A stretch of DNA of 64,000 nt from Streptomyces acidiscabies (lineage in GTDB: Bacteria; Actinomycetota; Actinomycetes; Streptomycetales; Streptomycetaceae). The position numbers were made by a program, and so were the translations under genes. Position 1 is the first letter of the stretch. Every line of letters begins with the position of its first letter. The notes under the pieces were generated by a model. It saw nothing but the letters and a program-made list of their open reading frames with translations. It did not search any database and was not told where the DNA came from. Positions 1-7,548 of this stretch are shown piece by piece. The DNA is taken from the NCBI RefSeq assembly GCF_020010905.1, contig NZ_JAGJBY010000002.1:186001-250000 (forward strand), read 5' to 3'.

Positions 1-195
1 TCGCACTCAGCCATAGGGAAGCGTCAACTCCCTTGCTGGTCAGGCACTCTGCCGGGGTGTTGCCCGGCTGAGGGCCGTCGATCTGGTGTTGTGTCGCGAG
101 CCTAGGTCGACTGTTCTTGGGTCGATCGAGTGATCGACGCGATTCACCCGTTCGGGTTAATGGTGGGTCGTTTCTTCAGAGGAACGTCCAAGGGG
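1..195. other. Left-edge non-coding stretch, possibly the 5' end of an off-window gene
   Basis: No convincing gene is seen here. On the minus strand an ATG lies at 12-14 (ATG GCT GAG TGC) and could start a gene running off the left edge, but the nearest purine-rich stretch (GGGAG) is about 13 nt upstream, which is too far for a normal ribosome binding site. An imperfect inverted repeat (AAGGGAG / CTTCCCT) covers the same bases. The stretch at 120-170 is relatively AT-rich. Nothing else can be assigned. Confidence 0.25.
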
Positions 196-308
196 TTACT
201 TCGCGTGGCGTACGGCGTAGATCATGACGAAGGCGATGATGTGGATGACGAAGAAGAAGTAGGCGAGGTAGATCCAGACCTGGCGTTCGTTCTTCGTTTC
301 TCGGGCTA

Positions 309-1186
309 AGGACTGTCCCGTAAATGATCTTCGAGCTGTCTCGGGCGTGGTTGGCCGTCGTGCGGGCCGCTCGTCTATCCGGCGAGGGCGAGGTTGTGTA
401 TCCGGGCGATGCCGAGCATGGCGTGGTGGACGCCATCGCCTTTGAGGCGGCAGTCGCGGAGGATCTTCCAGGTCTTCATGCGGGCGAAGACGTGCTCGAC
501 GCGGGCGCGGACCTGCTTGTGGGACTTGTTGTGTGCTTCCTTCCAGTCCGGAAGGTCTTCGCCCTTGCGCCGGCGGTGGGGCATGACGAGCCCGGTCCCG
601 GGATAGCCGCCGTCGGCGATCGTCATGGTCTTGCCGACAGCGGCTTTGGCGCCGGATTCCTCCCACGCCTTGCAGTCGTTGCGGTTTCCGGCGAGAGGCC
701 GGCCCACCACGACGACCAGGCGGGTGTCGGCGTCGATGACGACCTGATGGTTGGTCGAGTACCGGTAGTTCTTGGACTGCTCCGCGACCGTGTGGTCCCG
801 GGTGGGGACCAGGGTGCCGTCCACGATGAGCACGGTGTCCTTGGCGAACCGCTTGCGGGGCTGGAGCGCGAGCATCGGCCCGAGGTGGTCGATGATGCGG
901 TCGGCTGCCGACTTGGACACCCCGAAGAGCGGGGCGAGCTGGCGCATCGTCAAGTTCGTGCGCCAGTACGCCGCGACCAGCAGAGCCCGGTCCTCCAGCG
1001 GGAGGCTCCACGGCCGGCCCTTGCGGACCGCATCCGCACCTTCGCGCCGCAGTACGGTCACCAGCTTGCCGAACAGGCGGGGGCTCAGCCCGGTGAACGG
1101 GGCTATCCAGGACGGCTCCGACGCCGTGATCACACCAGACACATCAAGATCATCTCACCCGTGACCAGCAGTTACGGGACAGCCCT
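309..1186 (-). mobile_element. IS5-family insertion sequence (IS427-like), 878 bp
   Basis: The ends are inverted repeats: AGGACTGTCCCGTAA at the left and the complement of AGGGCTGTCCCGTAA at the right, matching 14 of 15 bases. The element is flanked by a TA duplication (307-308 and 1187-1188) within a CTAG target. It carries one minus-strand transposase gene. Length, short repeats and TA duplication fit the IS427 group of the IS5 family. The element looks intact and is probably recent, because the interrupted gene has no other visible damage. Confidence 0.85.
375..1142 (-). CDS. IS5-family DDE transposase
   Basis: This 255-aa protein catalyses cut-and-paste transposition of the surrounding element. 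The N-terminal part (about 1-90) has the helix-turn-helix of HTH_Tnp_4 type (LTMRQLAPLFGVSKSAADRI). The catalytic part is a DDE_Tnp_4 domain with the acidic triad at D108 (IVDGTLVP), D177 (IADGGYPG) and E216 (RARVEHVFARMK). Length and motifs match intact family members, and no frameshift is seen, so it is probably active. It fills nearly all of the element. Confidence 0.92.
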   Translation of the reverse strand: MSGVITASEPSWIAPFTGLSPRLFGKLVTVLRREGADAVRKGRPWSLPLEDRALLVAAYWRTNLTMRQLAPLFGVSKSAADRIIDHLGPMLALQPRKRFAKDTVLIVDGTLVPTRDHTVAEQSKNYRYSTNHQVVIDADTRLVVVVGRPLAGNRNDCKAWEESGAKAAVGKTMTIADGGYPGTGLVMPHRRRKGEDLPDWKEAHNKSHKQVRARVEHVFARMKTWKILRDCRLKGDGVHHAMLGIARIHNLALAG

Positions 1187-1305
1187 TAGGCGGCGGAGTT
1201 CTGCGGCGCGTTCCGGGGTGACCTCGGGGGTCGGTGCCTCGGGGGGTGATGTCGGGGCGTCCGGTGTGGGGTGGTTCGTGGGGCGGGGGTTCTCGTGGTC
1301 CGGCA

Positions 1306-2070
1306 TCAGAGTTCCCGGTGGACCTTTGTGTTGGAGGCCTGGGCTCGGGGGCGGAGGATCAGGAGGTCTACGTTCACGTGGCTGGGGCGGGTGATCGTCC
1401 AGGTGATCGTGTCCGCTACGTCGTCCGCGGTGAGGGGTTCTGCCACTCCCTCGTACACCTTTGCCGCCTTTTCCTTGTCGCCGCCGAAGCGGGTCAGGGC
1501 GAATTCGTCCGTCTTCACCATGCCGGGGGCGATCTCGATTACTCGGATCGGTTTGCCGACGATTTCCAGGCGGAGGGTTTCCGCTAGGACGTGGGTGCCG
1601 TGTTTTGCCGCGACGTAGCCGGCGCCGCCCTCGTACGTGCCGTGGCCCGCCGTCGAGGAGACGATCACGATCGTGCCGTCGCCGCTTGCCTCCAGCTTGG
1701 GGAGGAGGGCTTGGGTGAGGTTCAGGGTGCCGATGACGTTCGTCTCGTACATCGTGCGCCAGTCGTCCGGGTTGCCGGTTGCTACCGGGTCGCTGCCGAG
1801 GGCTCCGCCGGCGTTGTTGACCAGGACGCCGATCTTCTCGAACGCCGTTGCGAATTCGTCCACCGCCGCGCGGTCCGTGACGTCCAGGGTGTACGCCGTT
1901 GCTGCGCCGCCCGCGTCCGTGATCTCCTTCGCCAGCGCCTCTATCCGGTCCTCCCTCCTCGCGGTGAGGACCACTCGGTAGCCGGCCTCCGCCAGTTTGC
2001 GGGCGGTCTCGGCGCCGATACCGCTGCTGGCGCCGGTGACTACGGCGATGCGGGATGCGGGGGAGGGCAT
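1306..2070 (-). CDS. SDR-family NAD(P)-dependent oxidoreductase
   Basis: This 254-aa classical short-chain dehydrogenase has a Rossmann cofactor motif TGASSGIG (12-19), an NNAGG structural motif (85-89), a catalytic Ser near 139 and the YxxxK pair Y152/K156 (YVAAKHG). Basic residues after the second strand (TARRED) suggest NADP(H) preference. It resembles the YdfG-like 3-hydroxy acid dehydrogenases; the real substrate is unknown. The start MPSPASRIAVV is the first ATG placing the glycine motif near residue 12. The open frame continues upstream through Pro/Thr-rich low-complexity sequence that is not credible protein. Its stop overlaps the start of the small membrane-protein gene. Confidence 0.88.
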   Translation of the reverse strand: MPSPASRIAVVTGASSGIGAETARKLAEAGYRVVLTARREDRIEALAKEITDAGGAATAYTLDVTDRAAVDEFATAFEKIGVLVNNAGGALGSDPVATGNPDDWRTMYETNVIGTLNLTQALLPKLEASGDGTIVIVSSTAGHGTYEGGAGYVAAKHGTHVLAETLRLEIVGKPIRVIEIAPGMVKTDEFALTRFGGDKEKAAKVYEGVAEPLTADDVADTITWTITRPSHVNVDLLILRPRAQASNTKVHREL

Positions 2071-2154
2071 GTACGGCTCCTGGGGTGGGGCGGGCGTGGC
2101 TCTTCCAGGGTAGGTGGGGGTGGGGGGTGGCTGTGTGGGGGTGTGTGCGGGTTC

Positions 2155-2230
2155 GTTGTGGCTGGTCGCGCAGTTCCCCGCGCCCCTGAGGTTGGTGGGG
2201 GTGAGTGTTGGTTCGTCGGGTGCGGGTCGG
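2155..2230 (+). repeat. Dispersed Streptomyces intergenic repeat, copy A
   Basis: The core (GTTGTGGCTGGTCGCGCAG, then a TTCCCCGCGCCCCT stretch, then GAGGTTGGTGGGGGTG and a GTCGGGTGCGGGTCGG tail) recurs at 11423 and 11538. The complement of the core resembles a repeat I recall as very frequent between genes in Streptomyces genomes. Its function is unknown. The rest of 2071-2367 is G/T-rich spacer upstream of the next gene with no other recognised feature. Confidence 0.75.
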
Positions 2231-2367
2231 TGGGTGTGCGGCTGCGGATTGGTGGTGGGCGGTGCTCGTAGCTGAGTGGGGTGTGCTTCACCTGTTGGGC
2301 GGTGCCTGTCCTGTGGGGTCTGTGGGATACATCCCCGTACGACCTTCGGTGGACCGAGGAGTGATGT

Positions 2368-2859
2368 ATGCGCAGGGTTCTGACGGCTGTGGTGGCTGCT
2401 GTGGTGGGTTCGGTGTTCGGGGGTGGGGTGGCTGTGGCTGGTCCTCAAGGGGGAGGGGTATGGGGGGTGGTTCCTGAGGCTGATCTCTCGTACCACGGGG
2501 CCGCTGTCATGGGTGGGGGGCGGATGGAGGTGCGGGTCGCTCCGCGGAACCATGGGCCCTCGGGGGTTGCCGACTCTGCCGTGCGGCTGCGGTGGTCCGT
2601 GCCGCTTGCCGCGGGGATGCAGGGGTTGCCCGGTGGGTGTGTGCGGGTGGGGACTGCCGAGGTGGTGTGCCGTACGGGGGCGCTCGCGGCGGATGCGGCG
2701 GGGGAGCGGATCGAGGTGGGGGTGCGGCTGCGGGGGCGGCCCGAGGAGGTTGTGCTGGAGGTGGAGACGGTGTGGAGCGGGGGGACGGTGGACCGGAATC
2801 GGGAGAACGATCGGCAGCGGGTGTTGGTGCTGGATACGGGGGACGTCTACTACTTCTGA
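2368..2859 (+). CDS. Secreted protein of unknown function with a signal peptide
   Basis: This 163-aa protein is preceded by a strong ribosome binding site (GAGGAG, 2357-2362). Residues 1-24 form a Sec signal peptide with a probable cut after AVA. The mature part has alternating beta-strand character (MEVRVAPRNHGPSGVADSAVRLRW, two Cys near 90-100, then VLEVETVWSGGTVDRNRENDR). That pattern is typical of a CARDB/DUF11-like immunoglobulin fold in which asparagine and aspartate close the last strands (DRNRENDR). It stands alone, followed by long repeat arrays. It is probably an exported adhesive or wall-associated domain, but this rests on fold resemblance only. Confidence 0.7.
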   Translation: MRRVLTAVVAAVVGSVFGGGVAVAGPQGGGVWGVVPEADLSYHGAAVMGGGRMEVRVAPRNHGPSGVADSAVRLRWSVPLAAGMQGLPGGCVRVGTAEVVCRTGALAADAAGERIEVGVRLRGRPEEVVLEVETVWSGGTVDRNRENDRQRVLVLDTGDVYYF

Positions 2860-2885
2860 GGGACGGGGGTACGGGGGTGGTGGGG

Positions 2886-3180
2886 CGCGGGTGTCCGGGC
2901 GCGGCGCCCCCGAGGTACGGCGTTCGCCGGGGTCCGGCGTTTGCCTGGTTACGGGGGTGTCTGGGCGTGGCGTCCCCGGGGTACGGCGTTCGCCGGGATC
3001 TGGCGTTTGCCTGGTTACGGGGGTGTCTGGGCGTGGCGTCCCCGGGGTACGGCGTTCGCTGGGATCCGGCGCTTGCCTGGTTACGGGGCTTGCGGGGCCG
3101 GAGTTCTGGGCGGGGCGAGGCGTTCGCCGGGGTGCGGCGCTTGCAGGGCCGGGGTGTCCGGGCGCGGCGCGCCCCTGGGG
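2886..3180 (+). repeat. 66-bp tandem repeat array
   Basis: The unit begins CGGCGTTCGCCGGG and contains TTTGCCTGGTTACGGGGGTG and TCTGGGCGTGGCGTCCCC. Near-identical units start at about 2919, 2985 and 3051, with degenerate copies before and after. The period is exactly 66 bp. All three forward frames stay open, but the sequence lies between convergent genes with no ribosome binding site, so it is read as non-coding. Confidence 0.8.
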
Positions 3181-3224
3181 TGGGGGCTCAGGGGTGGGGC
3201 GCGGTGGTGTGCCTCTTTACGCCC

Positions 3225-3600
3225 CCTGCGTCAGGTTCTCGGCCTGCTCAAGGCTCCGCGTCGAGTTCCCGGCCTCGGGCTGTCCGCGTCAGGCTTCCGG
3301 CCTTCTCGGGCTGCCCGTGTCATGCTTTTGCCCTTCTCGGGCCACCTGCGTCAGGCTTCCGGCCCTTCGGAGCGCCCGCGTCAGCCGCTGGTTCCTCGGA
3401 CCGCCTGTCTCAGTCGTCGGCCCTTCGGGCCGCCTGTCTCAGTCGCCGCTCCCTCGGGCCGCCCGCGTCAGCCGCCGGTTTCTCGGGCCGCCTGTCTCAG
3501 TCGCCGCTCCCTTGGAGCGCCCGCGTCAGCCGCCGGTTTCTCGGGCCGCCCGCCTCAGCCGCCGGCCCCCCGGACCGCCCGCCTCAGCCCCCGCCCCCTC
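3225..3600 (+). repeat. 29-bp tandem repeat array between convergent genes
   Basis: Units of the form TCGGGCCGCCYGYSTCAGYC plus a variable 9-base tail start at 3367, 3396, 3425, 3454, 3483, 3512, 3541 and 3570, each exactly 29 bp apart. Looser 30-31 bp units precede them from about 3225. Alternate units share the same tail (CGCCGCTCCC or CGCCGGTTTC), so a 58-bp higher-order repeat is visible. The array ends at the stop codon of the HxlR gene. There are no spacers, so it is not a CRISPR array. Confidence 0.8.
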
Positions 3601-4012
3601 AACCCGTTCCGTGGGTTTCCTCTGTGTCGTAGTTCTGGCGGGCCGCGTGGACCTCGTCCATGTGGGTTTCCGCCCAGGTTTTTACGGCCGTGAGGAGGTG
3701 GGCGAGGCTGTGGCCCAGTGGGGTCAGTTCGTAGTCGACGCGGATCGGGACCGCGGGGGTCAGTTCGCGGGTGAGGATGCCGTCTCGTTCCAGGGCGCGG
3801 AGCGTTTGGGTGAGCATTTTGGGGCTTACGCCGGCCAGTTTGCGGGCCAGGCCGCTGTAGCGGAGGGGGCCGGGGGCCAGCGCGCAGACGACCAGGCCGG
3901 CCCATTTGTCGCCGAGGCGGCCCAGGAGCTGGTTCGTGGGGCAGTCCTTGATGAACGCGTCGTACTCGTTGCGTGCCTGGGCTTGGCGCTGGGCCGCTGT
4001 CGTGGTCGCCAT
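3599..4012 (-). CDS. HxlR-family transcriptional regulator
   Basis: This 137-aa winged-helix protein matches the HxlR family throughout: the conserved N-terminal cysteine region (DCPTNQLLGRLGDKWAGLVV), the recognition motif (LRYSGLARKLAGVSPKMLTQTLRALERDGILTR) and the wing (VDYELTPLGHSL). The single Cys near residue 24 is the usual redox-sensing position in YodB/HypR-type members. It is divergent from a quinone oxidoreductase gene with an operator-like repeat between them, the common arrangement in which HxlR represses a detoxifying oxidoreductase until electrophile or quinone stress. Confidence 0.9.
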   Translation of the reverse strand: MATTTAAQRQAQARNEYDAFIKDCPTNQLLGRLGDKWAGLVVCALAPGPLRYSGLARKLAGVSPKMLTQTLRALERDGILTRELTPAVPIRVDYELTPLGHSLAHLLTAVKTWAETHMDEVHAARQNYDTEETHGTG

Positions 4013-4044
4013 GGCTCACCTTTCGGGGAGGTACGCACTCCTGG

Positions 4045-4070
4045 GTAACTACTTCCCGTCGGATAGTAAC
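4045..4070. promoter_or_regulatory. Putative HxlR operator
   Basis: GTAACTAC and GATAGTAAC flank 9 bases and form an imperfect inverted repeat (GTWACTA half-sites). The hexamer GTAACT is also repeated directly 21 bp apart. The site lies between the divergent HxlR and oxidoreductase genes and is AT-rich against its surroundings. It fits the known HxlR/YodB operator style, but binding is inferred. Confidence 0.6.
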
Positions 4071-4141
4071 TGTTCCTAGGGTCGTGGCAGCGGGTCGGGG
4101 GAGATTCCCCAAGTCGGCCTGGAATTAAGGGAGTTGCTGTC

Positions 4142-5026
4142 ATGCGTGCTGTCGTGGTCCGGGAGTTCGGTGGTCCGGACGTCGTGGAGGTCGTCGAGAC
4201 GGAGGTGCCCGAGCCGGGTGCGCGGGAGGTGCGGATCAGGGTGGCCGCCGCCGCGCTGAACCCCGCCGACGTCGCCGTACGGAGTGGGATGTTCGGGGGT
4301 GCCGGGAAGCAGGTGGGGCTCGGGTGGGACGTCGCCGGAGTGGTGGACGCGGCCGGGGTCGCGAGCGTGTGGGCGCCGGGGGACCGGGTTGTCGCTCTCG
4401 ATCACGGGATCTCTCAACCGCTGGGCGCGCAGGCGGAGTTCGTGGTCGTCCCCGTCGACGCGGTCGCCCTCGCGCCGGCCGGGGTCGACGAAGTGCCCGC
4501 GTCCACGCTGCCGTTGAACGGGCTGACCGCACTCCAGGGCCTGGACGCACTGGAGTTGAGGGCCGGGCAGTCGTTGCTGGTGACCGGTGCCGCCGGGGGC
4601 GTGGGGGCGTTCGCCGCTCAACTCGCCGCGCATCGGGGGGTGTCGGTGACGGGGCTCGCGCGGGAGCGGGACGCCGAGTACGTCCGGGGGCTCGGGGGCG
4701 TGGAGTTCGCCGCTTCCGTGGAGGGCGAGTTCGACGCCGTGTTCGATACGGCCGTGCTGGGGGAGGCCGCGCTGGGGTGGGTGCGGGACGGGGGCGCGTA
4801 TATGGGGGTGATGCCGCACGGCGAGCCCGCTTCCGTGCGGGGCGTCCGGACCTCCGCCGTGCAGGTCGTCGCGGACGGGGCGCAGTTGGCCGGGCTGGTG
4901 AAGCTGATGGAGGAGGGCGTGCTGACGACCCGGGTCGCCGGGACGTACCCGCTGGAGGAGGCGGGCGCCGCGCACGCGCGGTTCGCGGAGGGCGGGGTCG
5001 GGGGGAGGCTCGTGCTGGTCCCGTAG
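4142..5026 (+). CDS. NADP-dependent quinone oxidoreductase (zinc-independent MDR family)
   Basis: This 294-aa medium-chain reductase of QOR type has an N-terminal GroES-like domain (about 1-115) and a Rossmann domain with the nucleotide motif VTGAAGGVGAF (148-156). The Cys/His zinc ligands of alcohol dehydrogenases are absent. It starts at ATG 4142 just after GGAGTTGCTGTC (GGGAG). Enzymes of this type reduce quinones or alpha,beta-unsaturated carbonyls with NADPH. Divergence from an HxlR regulator across a palindromic site points to induction by quinone or electrophile stress. It is slightly shorter than typical QOR proteins (about 310-325 aa), with compact linkers. Confidence 0.88.
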   Translation: MRAVVVREFGGPDVVEVVETEVPEPGAREVRIRVAAAALNPADVAVRSGMFGGAGKQVGLGWDVAGVVDAAGVASVWAPGDRVVALDHGISQPLGAQAEFVVVPVDAVALAPAGVDEVPASTLPLNGLTALQGLDALELRAGQSLLVTGAAGGVGAFAAQLAAHRGVSVTGLARERDAEYVRGLGGVEFAASVEGEFDAVFDTAVLGEAALGWVRDGGAYMGVMPHGEPASVRGVRTSAVQVVADGAQLAGLVKLMEEGVLTTRVAGTYPLEEAGAAHARFAEGGVGGRLVLVP

Positions 5027-5044
5027 AGGGATGGTCGTACGACT

Positions 5045-6331
5045 TCAGTGCAGTGTCTGGACGTACGCCTCCGGGGGTACCCCCACGGTCTTGGTGAACG
5101 CGCGGATCAGGTGGGACTGGTCGGCGTAGCCGAGGTCTGCGGCGAGGGTGGGCCAGTCGGGGGCGTGCGCGGCCTGGTCGAGGGCCTCGTGGAGGCGGTA
5201 GCGGAGGATCGTCCACTTCGGGGTGACGCCGACGTGGGTGGCGAAGAGGCGCTGGAGGGAGCGGGGGGAGAGACCGGCGGCGTCCGCGACGTCCGAGACC
5301 TTGCGGAGCTCCCGGGTCTCACGGATCTGGGCGACGAGGCGGGTGGCCAGGGGGATCTGGGGGTCGGGGGTGAGGGGGAGGGCGAGGAAGTGGGCGTCGA
5401 GGACGGCGATGCGGGGGCCGTCGTCGCCGGGGGTGGTGAGGTCCAGGGCGGGGAGGAGGGTGGCGAGGGGATCGCGGAGGGCCTCTCGGGGTGGGTTCCG
5501 CGCCGCGTCGCGTACGGCCTCCGGCTCCGCTGCGCCCCGTACGGCCGCCTCGCGCACCGCCTCGGACGTTGCCTTGCGCGCCGCCCCATGCGCCGCCTCG
5601 GACGCGGCCTCGTGCCTGGCTTCGGACGTCGCCTCGGGCATTGCCTCGCGCGTTGCTTCGTGCCCGGTCTCGCGCGCCGCCTTCGATGTCGTCTCGGATG
5701 CGTCCTCGTGCCTGGCCTCGGACGTAGTCCCGGACGTCGTCCCGCGTGTCGCCTCGTGCCCGGTCTCGCGCGCTGACTTGGACGTCGGCTCGGACACGGC
5801 CGCATGTCCGGCCTCGGACGTCGCCCCGCGCGTCGCCTCATACCCGGCCTCCGACGTCGCTCCGCGCCCCGCCTCCGACGCCACCCCGGACACCACCCCG
5901 CGCCCCGCCATCCGCCCCGGCCCCCGTATCCCCCCTCCCGCCGCCTCCTCGACCGCCTCGTCCAGCGGCAGCACCCTCCCCGTCCACCACCCCGCCGCCA
6001 CCCCCGGCGCGAACGCCCTGATCGCCCCCGGGCGGAACTTCACCCCGCACACCCTTCCCCTCCCCGTGAGGGTCCTGGTGTACAACCCCCGGGGTATGCC
6101 GGTCAGCTCCGCGTACGGGGCGCCCCCATCCTCGTCCCACTGGAAAGTGATGTTCACCGCCGGGTGCGGGATCACTCTGGAGGTGTACGGGGTGGGGAGG
6201 TCCCAGTCGATCAGCCAGTAGCGGTCTATGTACGGGCGGAGCGGGGGCGCCGGGAGGTGGCGGCGGAAGTGGACGTGGGTGAGGAGGGTCGCCGGGTCGA
6301 CGATGCCTCGGGTGTCCTGGGGGGCCGCCAT
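5045..6331 (-). CDS. AraC-family regulator with a 150-residue repeat insertion
   Basis: Residues 1-130 form an N-terminal sensor domain of the DUF6597 type (VHFRRHLPAPPLRPYIDRYW ... HPAVNITFQ). Residues 300-428 form the two helix-turn-helix AraC DNA-binding domain (VSDVADAAGLSPRSLQRLFATHVGVTP, then LAADLGYADQSHLIRAFTKTVGVPP). Between them, residues 132-285 are a Glu/Ala/Thr/Arg-rich degenerate repeat (ATRGATSEAGHE-, SARETGHEATRG-like units). Regulators of this type are usually about 270-300 aa, so the linker accounts for nearly all the extra length. The flanking domains look intact and the frame is kept, so it is probably functional with a disordered or helical tether. Its target is unknown; it diverges from the monooxygenase gene at 6421. 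Confidence 0.85.
   Translation of the reverse strand: MAAPQDTRGIVDPATLLTHVHFRRHLPAPPLRPYIDRYWLIDWDLPTPYTSRVIPHPAVNITFQWDEDGGAPYAELTGIPRGLYTRTLTGRGRVCGVKFRPGAIRAFAPGVAAGWWTGRVLPLDEAVEEAAGGGIRGPGRMAGRGVVSGVASEAGRGATSEAGYEATRGATSEAGHAAVSEPTSKSARETGHEATRGTTSGTTSEARHEDASETTSKAARETGHEATREAMPEATSEARHEAASEAAHGAARKATSEAVREAAVRGAAEPEAVRDAARNPPREALRDPLATLLPALDLTTPGDDGPRIAVLDAHFLALPLTPDPQIPLATRLVAQIRETRELRKVSDVADAAGLSPRSLQRLFATHVGVTPKWTILRYRLHEALDQAAHAPDWPTLAADLGYADQSHLIRAFTKTVGVPPEAYVQTLH
5476..5884 (-). repeat. In-frame degenerate repeat inside the AraC-family gene
   Basis: Short GC-rich units (GCCTCGGACGTC-like on the plus strand) iterate across about 400 bp. A longer period is visible: TCGTGCCCGGTCTCGCGCGC occurs at 5658 and again at 5754, exactly 96 bp (32 codons) apart. 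All changes keep the reading frame. Confidence 0.8.
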
Positions 6332-6384
6332 CGGGGCATCGTATGCCTGGGAATACCTCTGGAGAGGGACGCGTTCCGGCGGTA

Positions 6385-6402
6385 TAGTTCAAGCGTCAAC
6401 TA
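6385..6402. promoter_or_regulatory. Inverted repeat in the monooxygenase promoter
   Basis: TAGTT-N8-AACTA (TAGTTCAAGCGTCAACTA) lies 18 bp before the start codon of the monooxygenase gene, in an AT-rich island. The shape suits a MarR- or other winged-helix operator; the cognate regulator is not identified. The AraC-family protein transcribed divergently is one candidate. Confidence 0.5.
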
Positions 6403-6420
6403 CTTGGAGAGTGAGCGGGC

Positions 6421-7548
6421 ATGCAGTTCGGGATCTTCACCGTCGGGGACGTCACGCCCGACCCCACGACCGGGCGGACGCCGAGCGAGCGCGAGCGGAT
6501 CAAGGCGATGGTCGCCATCGCCCTCAAGGCGGAGGAGGTCGGGCTCGACGTCTTCGCGACCGGGGAGCACCACAATCCGCCGTTCGTGCCGTCCTCGCCG
6601 ACCACCATGCTCGGGTACGTCGCCGCGCGGACCGAGAAGCTGATTCTCTCCACCTCCACGACGCTGATCACCACGAACGACCCGGTGAAGATCGCCGAGG
6701 ACTTCGCGATGCTCCAGCACCTCGCCGACGGGCGCGTCGACCTGATGATGGGGCGCGGGAACACGGGGCCGGTCTATCCGTGGTTCGGGCAGGACATCCG
6801 CGAGGGCATCAACCTCGCGATCGAGAACTACGCGTTGCTGCGGCGGCTGTGGCGCGAGGATGTCGTTAACTGGGAAGGGAAATTCCGTACGGCGCTCCAG
6901 GGATTCACGTCCACGCCCCGGCCGCTCGACGAGGTGCCGCCGTTCGTCTGGCACGGTTCCATCCGGTCGCCGGAGATCGCGGAGCAGGCCGCTTATTACG
7001 GGGACGGGTTCTTCCACAACAACATCTTCTGGCCGGCCGATCACACGAAGCGGATGATCGAGCTGTACCGGGCGCGGTTCGCCCACTACGGGCACGGGAC
7101 GCCGGAACAGGCGATCGTCGGTCTCGGCGGGCATGTCTTCATGCGGCGCAATTCGCAGGACGCGATGCGGGAATTCCGGCCGTATTTCGATGTTGCGCCG
7201 GTCTACGGGCACGGGCCCTCGCTGGAGGACTTCTCCACGCAGACCCCGCTGACCGTGGGAACGCCGGAGCAGGTCATCGAGAAGACGCTGCGTTTCCGGG
7301 AGTACGCCGGGGACTACCAGCGGCAGCTGTTCCTCGTCGACCATGCCGGGCTGCCGTTGAAGACGGTGCTCGAACAGCTCGACATGCTCGGGGAAGAGGT
7401 CGTTCCGGTGCTGCGGAAGGAATTCGCCGTGGGGCGCGGGGCGAATGTTCCCGAGGCGCCCACGCACGAATCGCTGCTGGCCGCGAAGAACGCAGCGAAC
7501 AACACCGCGAACAACACCGCGAAGAACTCCGAGGAGGCCGCCGTATGA
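6421..7548 (+). CDS. LLM-class flavin-dependent oxidoreductase (CE1758 family)
   Basis: This 375-aa luciferase-like monooxygenase (TIM barrel, F420/FMN type) has MQFGIFTVGDVTPDP, GLDVFATGEHHNPPF (the GEHH metal/flavin-side motif) and the conserved LSTSTTLITTNDPVKIAEDFAMLQHLADGR stretch of the family. It overlaps the following FMN reductase by four bases (ATGA). This two-gene pair is the recurring CE1758/CE1759 duo, in which the reductase supplies reduced flavin to the monooxygenase. The last 20 residues are a low-complexity Asn/Ala tail (NNTANNTAKN). The substrate is unknown. Confidence 0.88.
   Translation: MQFGIFTVGDVTPDPTTGRTPSERERIKAMVAIALKAEEVGLDVFATGEHHNPPFVPSSPTTMLGYVAARTEKLILSTSTTLITTNDPVKIAEDFAMLQHLADGRVDLMMGRGNTGPVYPWFGQDIREGINLAIENYALLRRLWREDVVNWEGKFRTALQGFTSTPRPLDEVPPFVWHGSIRSPEIAEQAAYYGDGFFHNNIFWPADHTKRMIELYRARFAHYGHGTPEQAIVGLGGHVFMRRNSQDAMREFRPYFDVAPVYGHGPSLEDFSTQTPLTVGTPEQVIEKTLRFREYAGDYQRQLFLVDHAGLPLKTVLEQLDMLGEEVVPVLRKEFAVGRGANVPEAPTHESLLAAKNAANNTANNTAKNSEEAAV

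Larger units (their letters stand above)
196..1306 (-). pseudogene. Small single-pass membrane protein (DUF6126-like), split by an insertion sequence
   Basis: The gene starts at ATG 1304-1306 and stops at 196-198, but the insertion sequence at 309-1186 separates its halves. Removing the element and one copy of its TA duplication restores a continuous 76-codon frame (1187-1306 joined to 196-306), with the junction reading CGC-CGC-CTA-GCC-CGA. The restored protein has a Pro/Thr-rich N-terminus, a short basic stretch (ELRRLARETKNERQ), one hydrophobic helix (IYLAYFFFVIHIIAF) and a short basic tail. It resembles the small DUF6126 proteins of Streptomyces, named from memory. As it stands, the 5' half ends in RAVP followed by a TAA inside the element's terminal repeat, so the membrane segment is lost. 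Its start overlaps the stop of the SDR gene upstream as TGATG, which indicates translational coupling. Confidence 0.7.

Noticed and set aside
3225..3600. Possible CRISPR array because of the exact 29-bp spacing
   Set aside because: The units are contiguous, with no unique spacers between them, and no cas genes are near.
2423..4048. Long open frames across the repeat arrays
   Set aside because: They are Arg/Gly/Cys/Pro-rich, overlap convergent genes and have no ribosome binding site. They follow from high GC and repeat structure.
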